Shown one piece after another: positions 19,572 to 27,696 of a DNA stretch of 64,000 nt. The translations under genes were made by a program, and so were the position numbers. How positions within the stretch are numbered: the stretch's first letter is position 1; each line of letters starts with the position of its first letter. Source of the DNA: Tannerella sp. (GTDB lineage Bacteria; Bacteroidota; Bacteroidia; Bacteroidales; Tannerellaceae); assembly GCA_031285565.1 (NCBI GenBank), contig JAITVY010000035.1, positions 124,001 to 188,000 on the forward strand, read 5' to 3'. The notes below the pieces were generated by a model, which was not told the DNA's origin, searched no databases, and was given only the letters and a program-made list of their open reading frames with translations.

Positions 19572-19994
19572 ATGACAATTAACGAAATACAGGACAACAT
19601 CATTGAAGAGTTTTCAGTTTTCGACGACTGGATGGATAAATACGGGTTATTAATCGAGTTAGGGAATTCCTTAGCTCCATTAGATGAAAAAGATAAAATA
19701 GAAAATAACCTGATTGAAGGATGCCAGAGTCGTGTATGGCTACATGCTGAATATAAGGACGGGAAAGTATATTATCAGGGAGAAAGCGATGCTGTCATCG
19801 TAAAAGGAATTGTGTCTTTATTAATCAGTGTATTATCAGACCACACACCGGAAGAGATTCTAAATGCAGACCTGTACTTTATTGACAAAGTCGGGTTAAA
19901 AGAACATCTCTCCCCTACCCGTTCGAACGGACTGGTTGCCATGTTAAAGCAAATGCGCATGTATGCATTGGCATTTCAAGCGAAAGAGGGATAA
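19572..19994 (+). CDS. sufE: Fe-S assembly sulfur acceptor SufE
   Basis: SufE takes persulfide sulfur from the cysteine desulfurase SufS and passes it to the Suf scaffold. The 140 residues contain the active Cys51 in IEGCQSRVWL, and the SPTRSNGLVAML segment near the end is typical. Length is normal. Its partner sufS lies nearby on the opposite strand (20769-21971), separated by rnhB, so the two converge rather than form an operon. Confidence 0.93.
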   Translation: MTINEIQDNIIEEFSVFDDWMDKYGLLIELGNSLAPLDEKDKIENNLIEGCQSRVWLHAEYKDGKVYYQGESDAVIVKGIVSLLISVLSDHTPEEILNADLYFIDKVGLKEHLSPTRSNGLVAMLKQMRMYALAFQAKEG

Positions 19995-20161
19995 TCATGA
20001 ATCTATATTATGCCAATCAGTTAAAGGAGTTATCACTCCTACGCTCGGCTCGTTAGTAGTCAAGGAGTAAAGTATAATGCAAATGTATTTCTACTTAACT
20101 CCGAAGTTGCGAAGCAACTGATAACTACTTGACTACTTTGACTACTGATTCACATATATTA

Positions 20162-20767
20162 TTAAAAATCAATTGTCAATTGTTCCGGAGGTAAAAGGGT
20201 AAAACTTTTCCGGTGATAAGATGTCGAGCCATGCTGACGAATAGCATCCCTGTGTACTTTGGTAGGATATCCCTTATTCTTTCTCCATTGATACGCCGGA
20301 TATTCTTCCGCCAACCGATTCATATAGTCATCACGGTATGTTTTTGCTAATATTGAGGCTGCAGCTATACTGAGATATTTCCCATCTCCCTTAATAACAG
20401 TTGTATGTGGAATTTCCGGATATGGCGTAAACCGATTTCCATCAATCAATAAATGTTCCGGCTTAACCTTCAGTTGTTCTATCGCACGGTGCATTGCTAA
20501 AAAGGAAGCTTTCAGGATATTTATCCGGTCAATTTCTTCAGGCGTCACAATGCCAACCGCCCAGCATACAGCTTCCTGTTCTATGACAGTTCGTAGTTCA
20601 TAACGTTTCTTTTCACTCAATTGTTTGCTGTCATTCAGGCATTCGCTCTGAAAACCAGGTGGCAATATAACTGCTGCGGCATATACAGACCCTGCCAAAC
20701 ACCCACGTCCGGCTTCATCACAACCACATTCTATACAATTCTCCCGCAAGTAAGGTAGTAAAGGCAT
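20162..20767 (-). CDS. rnhB: Ribonuclease HII
   Basis: RNase HII removes misincorporated ribonucleotides and RNA primers from DNA. The 201-residue protein has the catalytic D-E pair at 17/18 in [13 protein letters not shown], further acidic residues in HLLIDGNRF and [17 protein letters not shown], and the C-terminal PTKVHRDAI helix. It starts 1 bp after the sufS stop on the same strand, so the two are translationally coupled. Confidence 0.96.
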   Translation of the reverse strand: MPLLPYLRENCIECGCDEAGRGCLAGSVYAAAVILPPGFQSECLNDSKQLSEKKRYELRTVIEQEAVCWAVGIVTPEEIDRINILKASFLAMHRAIEQLKVKPEHLLIDGNRFTPYPEIPHTTVIKGDGKYLSIAAASILAKTYRDDYMNRLAEEYPAYQWRKNKGYPTKVHRDAIRQHGSTSYHRKSFTLLPPEQLTIDF

Positions 20768-20768
20768 T

Positions 20769-21971
20769 TTAAAACATCTGTTTAACGCGTTCTATTCCTG
20801 CAACCAATACATCCACTTCTTCCTTTGTATTATATATCGCAAAAGAAGCACGCATGGTACCTTCCACACCCAGAACATGCATCAAAGGTTCTGCGCAATG
20901 ATGTCCTGTCCGTATAGCAATACCTAACCGGTCTAATAACATCCCCATATCATATGGATGGATGTCTCCCAGTAAAAATGACATCACACCACTTTTTTCA
21001 TTAGCTGTTCCGAATATCCGCATACCATCAATCGCTTCCATCCTTTTCGTCGCATATTGAAGGATTTCATCTTCATGCTTCATAATTTCATTCCAGCCTA
21101 TTGACTTTATATACCGGACAGCTTCGGCAAGTGCCGTACTTCCTATGAAATCCGGAGTTCCCGCCTCAAATTTATAGGGAAGTTCATTAAAAGTCGTTTT
21201 CTCGAAAGATACGGACGCGATCATCTCACCTCCACCCTGATAAGGCGGAATTTTTTCCAGCCATTGTTCTTTTCCATATAGAATGCCGATGCCGGTAGGA
21301 GCATACATCTTATGACCCGAAAAAGCATAAAAATCAGCATCCAGCGATTGAACATCAACAGGCATATGCGCAATAACCTGGGCTCCATCTATTAATACAG
21401 GAATATTATGGGCATGCGCTATCCGGATGATTTCCGCCACTGGATTTATGGTGCCCAAAACATTTGATATATGTGTAACTGCAACTAAACGGGTCCGATC
21501 AGAAATCAAACGGCTAAATTCCTCCAGATCCAATTCTCCCTTGTCATTCAAAGGAATCACTTTCAATTGCGCGCCCTGTAATTGCCAGGGGACAATATTC
21601 GAATGATGCTCCATCGCAGAAACGATTACCTCATCACCCGGTTTCATACATGCTTTTCCGTAGCTCGATGCTACCATATTGATGGCTTCGGTTGTTCCCC
21701 GTGTAAAGATAATTTCGGTAGCCGACCGTGCATTCAAAAATGTCTGAACAGATTTTCTGGCAGCTTCATGGGCTTCTGTAGCCTGCTGACTAAGAAAATG
21801 TACTCCCCGGTGAACATTGGCATTGGTCTGATAATACCCTTCTACAAGTTTATCAACTACACAACGGGGTTTTTGAGTAGTAGCCGCATTATCCAGATAT
21901 ACAAGTGGATTTCCATATACCTTTTGCTGTAAAATCGGGAAATCAGCTCGTATGGATTGTATATTTAACAT
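20769..21971 (-). CDS. sufS: Cysteine desulfurase SufS
   Basis: SufS is a PLP enzyme that turns cysteine into alanine and an enzyme-bound persulfide for Fe-S cluster assembly. In 400 residues it shows [11 protein letters not shown] at the start, the [12 protein letters not shown]-stacking histidine region, the lysine Schiff-base motif [13 protein letters not shown], and the persulfide Cys in [11 protein letters not shown], which is the short-loop group II form that needs SufE. It lies upstream of rnhB. Divergent from a small conserved gene, it has a -7 match TACCTTTG on the minus strand at 22005-21998. Confidence 0.96.
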   Translation of the reverse strand: MLNIQSIRADFPILQQKVYGNPLVYLDNAATTQKPRCVVDKLVEGYYQTNANVHRGVHFLSQQATEAHEAARKSVQTFLNARSATEIIFTRGTTEAINMVASSYGKACMKPGDEVIVSAMEHHSNIVPWQLQGAQLKVIPLNDKGELDLEEFSRLISDRTRLVAVTHISNVLGTINPVAEIIRIAHAHNIPVLIDGAQVIAHMPVDVQSLDADFYAFSGHKMYAPTGIGILYGKEQWLEKIPPYQGGGEMIASVSFEKTTFNELPYKFEAGTPDFIGSTALAEAVRYIKSIGWNEIMKHEDEILQYATKRMEAIDGMRIFGTANEKSGVMSFLLGDIHPYDMGMLLDRLGIAIRTGHHCAEPLMHVLGVEGTMRASFAIYNTKEEVDVLVAGIERVKQMF

Positions 21972-22126
21972 ATGATATTATGCAATTTAATATAATACAA
22001 AGGTATGATTTATTACGGTTCTTTCACCAGAGACTGTTCAATTTTTCCCCAAGAATCTTGAAATAACCCCTTTGCAAACAAAGCAGTATCCCCATTTGTT
22101 TATATTATAGACAAATAAGACAATTC

Positions 22127-22411
22127 ATGGATGAGGATCTTAAAAATATGACTCGCAGCAAACTGGTCGAAGAAGTAAAGAAGTTACGCCAGGGTATTCG
22201 GGCACACCGTGATAGCACAGGACATAGCTTATGTTGGTTTCATCCTGATTTATGGAACCTGCTTCCCGAAAAATACGATCCGGAAATATCTATTCCCGAC
22301 TGGCCTCAATTTATGGAAGGCTGTATCCGCTTCCGTAAGTCGTTGGATAAGCAACAACCGGAAGCTCCTCGGACAAAGGATGAATTCAACGATAGTGGAT
22401 TACCCTTTTGA
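22127..22411 (+). CDS. Small conserved cytoplasmic protein of unknown function
   Basis: The 94 residues begin with a short charged helix (LKNMTRSKLVEEVKKLRQGIRAHRDS). A compact block follows, GHSLCWFHPDLWNLLPEK, and then WPQFMEGCIRFRKSLD. The GH-x-LCW-x-HP-x-LW-LLP block is one I recall from small conserved proteins in many bacteria, with no known function. No signal peptide. The tail is polar. A dyad ATTTGTTTA/TAGACAAAT lies at 22094-22116 just upstream. Confidence 0.75.
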   Translation: MDEDLKNMTRSKLVEEVKKLRQGIRAHRDSTGHSLCWFHPDLWNLLPEKYDPEISIPDWPQFMEGCIRFRKSLDKQQPEAPRTKDEFNDSGLPF

Positions 22412-22457
22412 GACTACCTTATCCAGCGAATAGGATCACGTTATATTTCTTCCTGTA

Positions 22458-22922
22458 TTATTTCATTTCGTGGATACCCGGAATGTCTCCTTGTATTTTG
22501 GCAAAAACAAGATTCCTTAAATAGTTTTCCAACTGAAAATATCTCACAGCCACAACTCCATCCACAGCTTTTGTCATTTTCCCCAAATATTTCTTTTCCA
22601 GTTTGACTAACTTTTCATCATTATCCAAAACGGCAGACATTATTTTACCTGCAGATTCGTCAGTTAATTCCCCATATTTTTGTGCATAATCGGAGATCTT
22701 TTGTAAACGTTCACGTACCAAAGCTTGTCTCTCTTTTTCATAAGCATCATAAACAGGCCAGAATTTTGTACTCTGTTCTTCATTCAGGCTCATATAGTCT
22801 GTAATGAGTTCCTGCTTTTCTTTTCCGAATATTGACTGAATTAAAGCTAAATCTTGTTGTAAAGATTGTGCATATGTCGCCCCCGATATCATAATAAAAA
22901 GGGCTATAAATAAATTTTTCAT
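22458..22922 (-). CDS. Exported all-helical protein (Spy/CpxP-like)
   Basis: The protein has 154 residues and a signal peptide (SGATYA then Q). The mature part is helical and charged: LNEEQSTKFWPVYDAYEKERQALV, then LTDESAGKIMSAVLDNDEKLVKLEKKYLGKM. The L-(N/T)-x-E-x turns and the overall layout resemble Spy/CpxP periplasmic proteins and the 11238-11711 product. The next gene upstream on the same strand encodes an outer-membrane barrel 52 bp away, and the two may be cotranscribed. No function can be assigned. Confidence 0.7.
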   Translation of the reverse strand: MKNLFIALFIMISGATYAQSLQQDLALIQSIFGKEKQELITDYMSLNEEQSTKFWPVYDAYEKERQALVRERLQKISDYAQKYGELTDESAGKIMSAVLDNDEKLVKLEKKYLGKMTKAVDGVVAVRYFQLENYLRNLVFAKIQGDIPGIHEMK

Positions 22923-22974
22923 CTCTTTTTAGTTTTTGAATGAATGACTTCTTGTATTTATTTGTCTACTGTTA

Positions 22975-23781
22975 TTAAAATTGTGTATTAAAGCCCACAA
23001 ATACCTGGAACCTTGATTGGCCTTCACCTTCGGCCAATACGGAGAATTGGGGTTCGGCAAAGATATTAAATACCACACCCCCAACTTTTATTACTCTCCC
23101 TATACCTAAGCCAATAGGAACGCTATAATTACCATTAGTTAAGTCAAAAGACCAAATACCGGTACTACGTAAGTAGGTGCCTCCGCCAATTTGCCACATA
23201 CCAAATAACTGGGCGGTAAGCAGATCAATATCTGCCGCATTCGAACTTCCTGCAAAATCGGTTTGCCATTGCAATAAAGCTCCGGTTTGAAGTGTAGGAT
23301 TACTTGCGAAAAAAGCCATGGCTGCGACTCCAGCCTGCCACTTATCTGAACTGAATCCGTTAGTTCCTGTTGGAGCTGTAAGCAATGGGCCAACACCAAA
23401 CTTATTGCCTTTCTTTTCTATAGCATAAATAGCAAACAGGTTAAAATCACCTAATCCGGATTTAGGGCCAACACCCGGACCAGATGAAGTCATGACAGGC
23501 ATAGTTCCGCGCAGAAGAAACTTTCCAACAGGTTGTGCATATCTGAACATCAATTGATTCGCCCCGTAATCAGGAGCTCCGTAAATATTAGTTATAATGT
23601 AATTATGCAGATTGAACGCTTTGGTATGCGCCATTGGGTCATTGGCTTTTTTCAGCGCCTCAGCATCCAATGCACCATGTGCGGTGGTTGATGTTTCTTG
23701 TGCTTTTAAACTTATTACAGCACAAAACATCAGGAAGAAAATAATTGCCTGTGTCTTTGATACTTTGTTCATACGATCCAT
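22975..23781 (-). CDS. Outer-membrane barrel, MetA-pathway/transporter-like
   Basis: This is a 268-residue exported barrel. Either Met1 or Met4 could be the start; both give a signal peptide ending SLKA before Q. The mature protein has repeated amphipathic strands (NQLMFRYAQPVGKFLLRGTMPV, GLGDFNLFAIYAIEKKGNKFGVGPLLTAPTG, FQVFVGFNTQF) and ends in Phe. The GLGDFN and GPxxxxPTGT pattern is seen in the MetA-pathway of phenol degradation family of putative outer-membrane channels. Substrate unknown. Confidence 0.7.
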   Translation of the reverse strand: MDRMNKVSKTQAIIFFLMFCAVISLKAQETSTTAHGALDAEALKKANDPMAHTKAFNLHNYIITNIYGAPDYGANQLMFRYAQPVGKFLLRGTMPVMTSSGPGVGPKSGLGDFNLFAIYAIEKKGNKFGVGPLLTAPTGTNGFSSDKWQAGVAAMAFFASNPTLQTGALLQWQTDFAGSSNAADIDLLTAQLFGMWQIGGGTYLRSTGIWSFDLTNGNYSVPIGLGIGRVIKVGGVVFNIFAEPQFSVLAEGEGQSRFQVFVGFNTQF

Positions 23782-24019
23782 GTTTTAATGAAAATAAATT
23801 CCTTTTAACGACTACAATTTATTTGATTAAAACAAACAAAAACAGATTAATGTTTAGTTGAGCACTTTATAAAAATAAAATCAGCATTTAAGGATTGCTT
23901 TTTTCAAAGCAGAGACAGTGATAATTTCTTAAATAAATATAATTTTATCCGACACAAGCGAGCTATATATATTAAATTATTTCCTTTGTCTCCGAGAATT
24001 AATAATAAAAAAGAAAACG

Positions 24020-24262
24020 ATGAAGAAAGTATTTTTAAGTTTAGCAGTAATAGCTGCTATGAGCCTTGGCGCTGTTCATGCACAAGATACAAAAACTAAG
24101 AAAGAAGCATCTAAAACCGAACAACTTGCTCCTGTAGAGGAAGACAAAGCAAAAGAAGGATGTTGTAAAGATAAAAAAGAAGAAGGATGCTGTAAGGACA
24201 AAAAAGAAGAATGTAAAGAAAAGAAATCTTCTTGCTGCAGCAACGACGAAAAGAAAAAATAA
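24020..24262 (+). CDS. Small secreted Cys/Lys-rich peptide, possible metal binder
   Basis: The 80 residues start with a clear signal peptide (MKKVFLSLAVIAAMSLGAVHA then Q). The ~59-residue mature peptide is almost entirely Lys, Glu, Asp and Cys. It has a near-perfect repeat EGCCKDKKEE / EGCCKDKKEE, then ECKEKKSSCCS: seven Cys, six in CC pairs. Synonymous codons differ between repeat copies, so the repeat is kept at protein level. CC pairs in a charged linker suggest soft-metal (Cu, Zn, Cd) binding or thiol buffering; no family is recognised. It has its own terminator (24278-24310). Confidence 0.7.
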   Translation: MKKVFLSLAVIAAMSLGAVHAQDTKTKKEASKTEQLAPVEEDKAKEGCCKDKKEEGCCKDKKEECKEKKSSCCSNDEKKK

Positions 24263-24277
24263 TTCACTTCGTAATAT

Positions 24278-24310
24278 AAATCCTGGTCGAAACCGATTCA
24301 GGATTTTTTT
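24278..24310 (+). terminator. Terminator after the Cys-rich peptide gene
   Basis: The stem AAATCCTG/CAGGATTT (24278-24285 against 24299-24306) has an inner GGT/ACC pairing and a T tail. Confidence 0.8.
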
Positions 24311-24365
24311 ATAAACAAGAATCTCCCGGATAGCATTATCAGGCTAATTAACATTAATTATTGGC

Positions 24366-24402
24366 TCACAAACCCGTTTTTTGTGAAAACCTCCTATATT
24401 TG
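24366..24402 (+). promoter_or_regulatory. ROK kinase -7 box with upstream operator-like dyad
   Basis: TATATTTG at 24395-24402 is a consensus -7. Immediately upstream lies a perfect 7-7-7 inverted repeat TCACAAA/TTTGTGA (24366-24372 and 24380-24386), where a regulator could bind. No -33 box at normal spacing is visible. Confidence 0.4.
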
Positions 24403-24445
24403 CTACCCAAAATTCAATCATCATTAATAACTTAAAATAGATAAC

Positions 24446-25411
24446 ATGGAAAAGCCTTATGTAATAGGAATTGACATAGGTGGTACAAACACCGTTTTCG
24501 GTGTAGTAGATGCGAGAGGAACTATTCTTTACAGTGGTTCTATTAAAACAGGCCAATACGAAGACATCAATGATTATGTCAGTGCATTGTCCGAAGGTTT
24601 ACAAAGTGTAATAAAACAAGCCGGTGGTAATGATCAGATCAAAGGTATCGGTGTAGGTGCTCCAAACGGTAATTACTTCAATGGATGTATCGAATTTGCC
24701 CCCAACCTTCCATGGAAAGGGAAAATACCTTTAGCGCAAATGATCAGCGACAGTGTAGGAGGAATACCTGTAACACTAACGAATGACGCTAATGCAGCCG
24801 CTATCGGTGAAATGACATATGGTGCGGCCCGTGGTCTGAAAGATTTTATTGTAATCACATTAGGTACAGGTGTTGGCAGTGGTATCGTTATCGGCGGAAA
24901 TTTAGTTTACGGACATGATGGTTTTGCCGGAGAACTAGGACATACGATCATACGTCGTGATCATGGCCGTCTTTGCGGTTGTGGTCGTCATGGTTGCCTG
25001 GAAGCATATACTTCGGCAACAGGCGTAGCGCGGACAGCAAGAGAATTACTCGTCAACCGTACGGATGAAAGTTTATTACGGGAATTGCCTCCCGAAGAAA
25101 TCACATCTAAAGATGTATTCGATGCTGCGATGAAAGGTGATAAACTATCTGCTGAAATTTTTGAACTGACCGGTGCGATGTTAGGAGAAGCTTTTGCCGA
25201 TTTTGTTGCATTCTCAAGTCCTGAAGCTATTATCCTGTTCGGAGGCTTAACAAAGGCTGGTGACATGATTATGGAGCCAATCAAAAAATCCATGGAAAAG
25301 AATGTATTGAAAGTGTTCGAAGGTAAAACAAAATTACTGTTCTCCCAATTAAAAGAAAGTGACGCTGCTGTATTAGGAGCAAGCGCATTAGGTTGGGAAG
25401 TCAAAGAATAA
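24446..25411 (+). CDS. ROK-family sugar kinase (glucokinase-like)
   Basis: It phosphorylates a hexose with ATP. The 321 residues show the ATP phosphate motif GIDIGGTNT at 8-16, the sugar-binding LTNDANAAAIGE, GTGVGSGIVIGG, the GELGHTII pair and the ROK zinc motif CGCGRHGCLEAY. The family includes glucokinase and N-acetylglucosamine kinase, and the Bacteroides ROK kinase RokA is known to act on both sugars; the substrate here is not resolved. Monocistronic, with a terminator right after (25438-25467). Confidence 0.92.
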   Translation: MEKPYVIGIDIGGTNTVFGVVDARGTILYSGSIKTGQYEDINDYVSALSEGLQSVIKQAGGNDQIKGIGVGAPNGNYFNGCIEFAPNLPWKGKIPLAQMISDSVGGIPVTLTNDANAAAIGEMTYGAARGLKDFIVITLGTGVGSGIVIGGNLVYGHDGFAGELGHTIIRRDHGRLCGCGRHGCLEAYTSATGVARTARELLVNRTDESLLRELPPEEITSKDVFDAAMKGDKLSAEIFELTGAMLGEAFADFVAFSSPEAIILFGGLTKAGDMIMEPIKKSMEKNVLKVFEGKTKLLFSQLKESDAAVLGASALGWEVKE

Positions 25412-25437
25412 TATTCATCTGGAATATATAATAACTA

Positions 25438-25468
25438 AAAAAGAGGAACCGAAAGGATCCTCTTTTTT
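25438..25468 (+). terminator. Terminator after ROK kinase
   Basis: A perfect 10-bp stem AAAAAGAGGA/TCCTCTTTTT (25438-25447 against 25458-25467) is followed by T. It is A-rich on the left, so it can also serve the minus-strand gene ending at 25495. Confidence 0.9.
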
Positions 25469-25494
25469 GTTTATCTGACACGGTCAAAAAACAC

Positions 25495-26355
25495 CTATTT
25501 AAGCTTCTCACTCAGATCTTTTAATAATATGGCAGTACCTTCTACCGGAGTTCCACTCTCATTATAAATGCCAATAATATATTTGTCTTTCCATATCACC
25601 GGTATATCGCCATTATAACGATCCTTTATCAAAAGTTCACCTTCCGCAAACTCTAATGGTTGTTTCGTAAACGTAAAATAGTTTGTCAGGACACTTTTTG
25701 CTCCTTCTTTACTCTTTCCATCAATAACGAAAAGCTGTAAATCCTGGTTATCTATTTTATATTTGGCAATATAAACTGATTTCAGGAATTCGTGACCGAT
25801 ATAACTGGAGGTAATATAAGCCTCTGAATAAGGGACCTTATCTTTTGCCGGAAAAGATTTTACAATTACCGGATATCCGGCATCAGGATCTATTTTCCCG
25901 GAAAAAGTTTTTCCTATCGAATATAAGGCATCCTTTACATCATCTGTACTGTTTGTCCACATTTTCACATAGATACTCCCTGCAAAAAAGAACAGGTTCC
26001 GGGCATCACCCTGGGCTTCTCCACCGATATCCACATACTCCAATTCTGAAGAACGCTCCGAAGCATACATTCCAAACGCATCTTCAGGCGTTGCATGACG
26101 GTATGCTTGTACCGTAATATAATCATCACCTTTTTTATATTCCATAGAAGTCATTTCCCTGAAGTTATTCTCAATAAATAAAGGGGCAGCTCCATTAATA
26201 CGATCGAATAAATTATCCGGATCAAAAACCTCAATCTCTTCTGCCAACTCCCATCCGGGCACATCCGGCATCCATGATTTCAATTGTGCCGGAGTCTGTG
26301 CTGGTAATGCCTGTACAAAAAGCAGAACGACAAAGCTTATTATTATCTTTTTCAT
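25495..26355 (-). CDS. Exported DUF6599-family protein
   Basis: The protein has 286 residues and a signal peptide (VQALPA then Q). The family signature is visible: MPDVPGWELAEEIEVFDPDNLFDRINGAAPLFI near the N-terminus, then AFGMYASERS and a C-terminal domain with KYIIGIYN. DUF6599 proteins are periplasmic or lipid-anchored and often encoded beside ferredoxin/oxidoreductase genes; their function is unknown. Here the partner is an Fe-S aldo/keto reductase 14 bp upstream, so a redox context is reasonable inference. Confidence 0.8.
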   Translation of the reverse strand: MKKIIISFVVLLFVQALPAQTPAQLKSWMPDVPGWELAEEIEVFDPDNLFDRINGAAPLFIENNFREMTSMEYKKGDDYITVQAYRHATPEDAFGMYASERSSELEYVDIGGEAQGDARNLFFFAGSIYVKMWTNSTDDVKDALYSIGKTFSGKIDPDAGYPVIVKSFPAKDKVPYSEAYITSSYIGHEFLKSVYIAKYKIDNQDLQLFVIDGKSKEGAKSVLTNYFTFTKQPLEFAEGELLIKDRYNGDIPVIWKDKYIIGIYNESGTPVEGTAILLKDLSEKLK

Positions 26356-26369
26356 AGAATCTCAGGGGG

Positions 26370-27560
26370 TTACGATAAGAATTCATCCGGCACCTGCATG
26401 ACCGGTTTAACTGCGGCAATCTTCCGGGCTACATCAAATCCGGAAGGGCATTCTACCTTACAATTATTTTCGCAGGTCGCACATGTTTTTTCCGGTAGGT
26501 TTAATGCCAACAGCGTTTCTTTCGACAGGCTGGCATTCTTATAACCAAAAGCATACATGTATGCCCGCATCAGATCCGGTATCGGCAAATGTTCGGCACA
26601 GGCCTCCCTGCATTTACCACATTGCTGACAAAACAACATTTCCTGATTACAAAGCATAGCCAGGTATTCTTTTTCTTCGGGAGAAATTTCCGGATTTTGG
26701 ACCGCAAGCAAACATTCGTCAAACTCGTCATAATTAGTGAAACCAGGGATAATCGTAGTAATATTGGGGTTTTGCCATACCCATTTCAAACAGGCTTTTG
26801 CGTTGATCTTCTTTTTTCCTTCTGCATCTTCAACACCACCTGTCATTGACTTCATAGCCACAAAACCAATACCAGCCTTCGTTCCCCTTTCAATCGCCTC
26901 GTTCGTTTCTTTTAAATTATCCAGTTTAAAATTGTAACTAAGAAGAATCACTTCATAGATGCCGGCTTCTATAGCCGAATCAATCAATTCGGGTTTATGG
27001 GCATGGGTTGAGAACCCGATATGGCGGGCTTTTCCATCCGCTTTAAATTTCTTCAACAAATTGACTACCCGTTCATCCGTAACTTCTTCCGGCTTATCAT
27101 AGGCATGCGCATAAAAGATATCAACATAATCCATTTGAAGACGCTTCAAACTCACATTAAGCAATTCTGTATATTCTTCTTCAAAATTATCCTTCAGCGG
27201 ATAATCAAACTTTCCTTTGGTTGCAATTGTAAACGACTCACGTGGCTTATCTTTAAAAAAATTGCCTAACATTTCTTCGTTCCGCCCATTTTGATAGCCA
27301 TTTGCTGTGTCAAAATGAGTAATACCGGAGGTATAAGCAGCCCTTACAACATTCGGATTGTCTGCACGCATTACCCCCATACTGAGAATAGGAAACTCGA
27401 GCCCTGTCTTTCCCAATGTGCGTACCGGAATTTTTGTTTCTTCCAACAAAGATGATTTGCATAGCGTAGCAGCCGTTACATTTGGAAGAATGATTGCACC
27501 AGCACCAGCAGTTGCTGACAGACGGAAAAAGTCACGTCGATTTACGTTTTTTGTCTTCAT
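26370..27560 (-). CDS. Aldo/keto reductase with Tat-type signal and Fe-S C-terminal domain
   Basis: The 396 residues begin with a twin-arginine-like signal (NRRDFFRLSATAGAGAI, Arg8-Arg9). The core (about 45-310) is an aldo/keto reductase barrel: ILSMGVMRADN, HFDTANGYQNGRNEEMLG, IATKG, VDIFYAHAYD, GIGFVAMKSM and IPGFTNYDE. The last ~90 residues hold ferredoxin-like cysteine clusters CQQCGKCREAC and CATCENNCKVEC, suggesting one or two Fe-S centres. Such fusions are predicted oxidoreductases of unknown substrate. It heads a two-gene operon with the DUF6599 gene. Confidence 0.88.
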   Translation of the reverse strand: MKTKNVNRRDFFRLSATAGAGAIILPNVTAATLCKSSLLEETKIPVRTLGKTGLEFPILSMGVMRADNPNVVRAAYTSGITHFDTANGYQNGRNEEMLGNFFKDKPRESFTIATKGKFDYPLKDNFEEEYTELLNVSLKRLQMDYVDIFYAHAYDKPEEVTDERVVNLLKKFKADGKARHIGFSTHAHKPELIDSAIEAGIYEVILLSYNFKLDNLKETNEAIERGTKAGIGFVAMKSMTGGVEDAEGKKKINAKACLKWVWQNPNITTIIPGFTNYDEFDECLLAVQNPEISPEEKEYLAMLCNQEMLFCQQCGKCREACAEHLPIPDLMRAYMYAFGYKNASLSKETLLALNLPEKTCATCENNCKVECPSGFDVARKIAAVKPVMQVPDEFLS

Positions 27561-27696
27561 TGTATAAGTTTTTAAGAAATATGATTTTATAAATAATCAT
27601 CAATATATCCGGAATAGTATCCTATAAGACACTACACCTTATAAAGATAACAACAAATGAGGATAAAAGATTACGCCTGTCGACTTTTAACTTTTT

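Noticed and set aside
20005..20161. Repeated GTAGTCAAG-like strings and an AGTTGC-GAA-GCAACT hairpin after sufE
   Set aside because: The hairpin lacks a T run and the strings are low-complexity. It may be a weak terminator, but I could not support a specific feature.
24076..24267. Minus-strand frame opposite the Cys-rich peptide
   Set aside because: It is a Ser/Phe/Leu-rich mirror of the repetitive coding strand, without its own promoter or start context.
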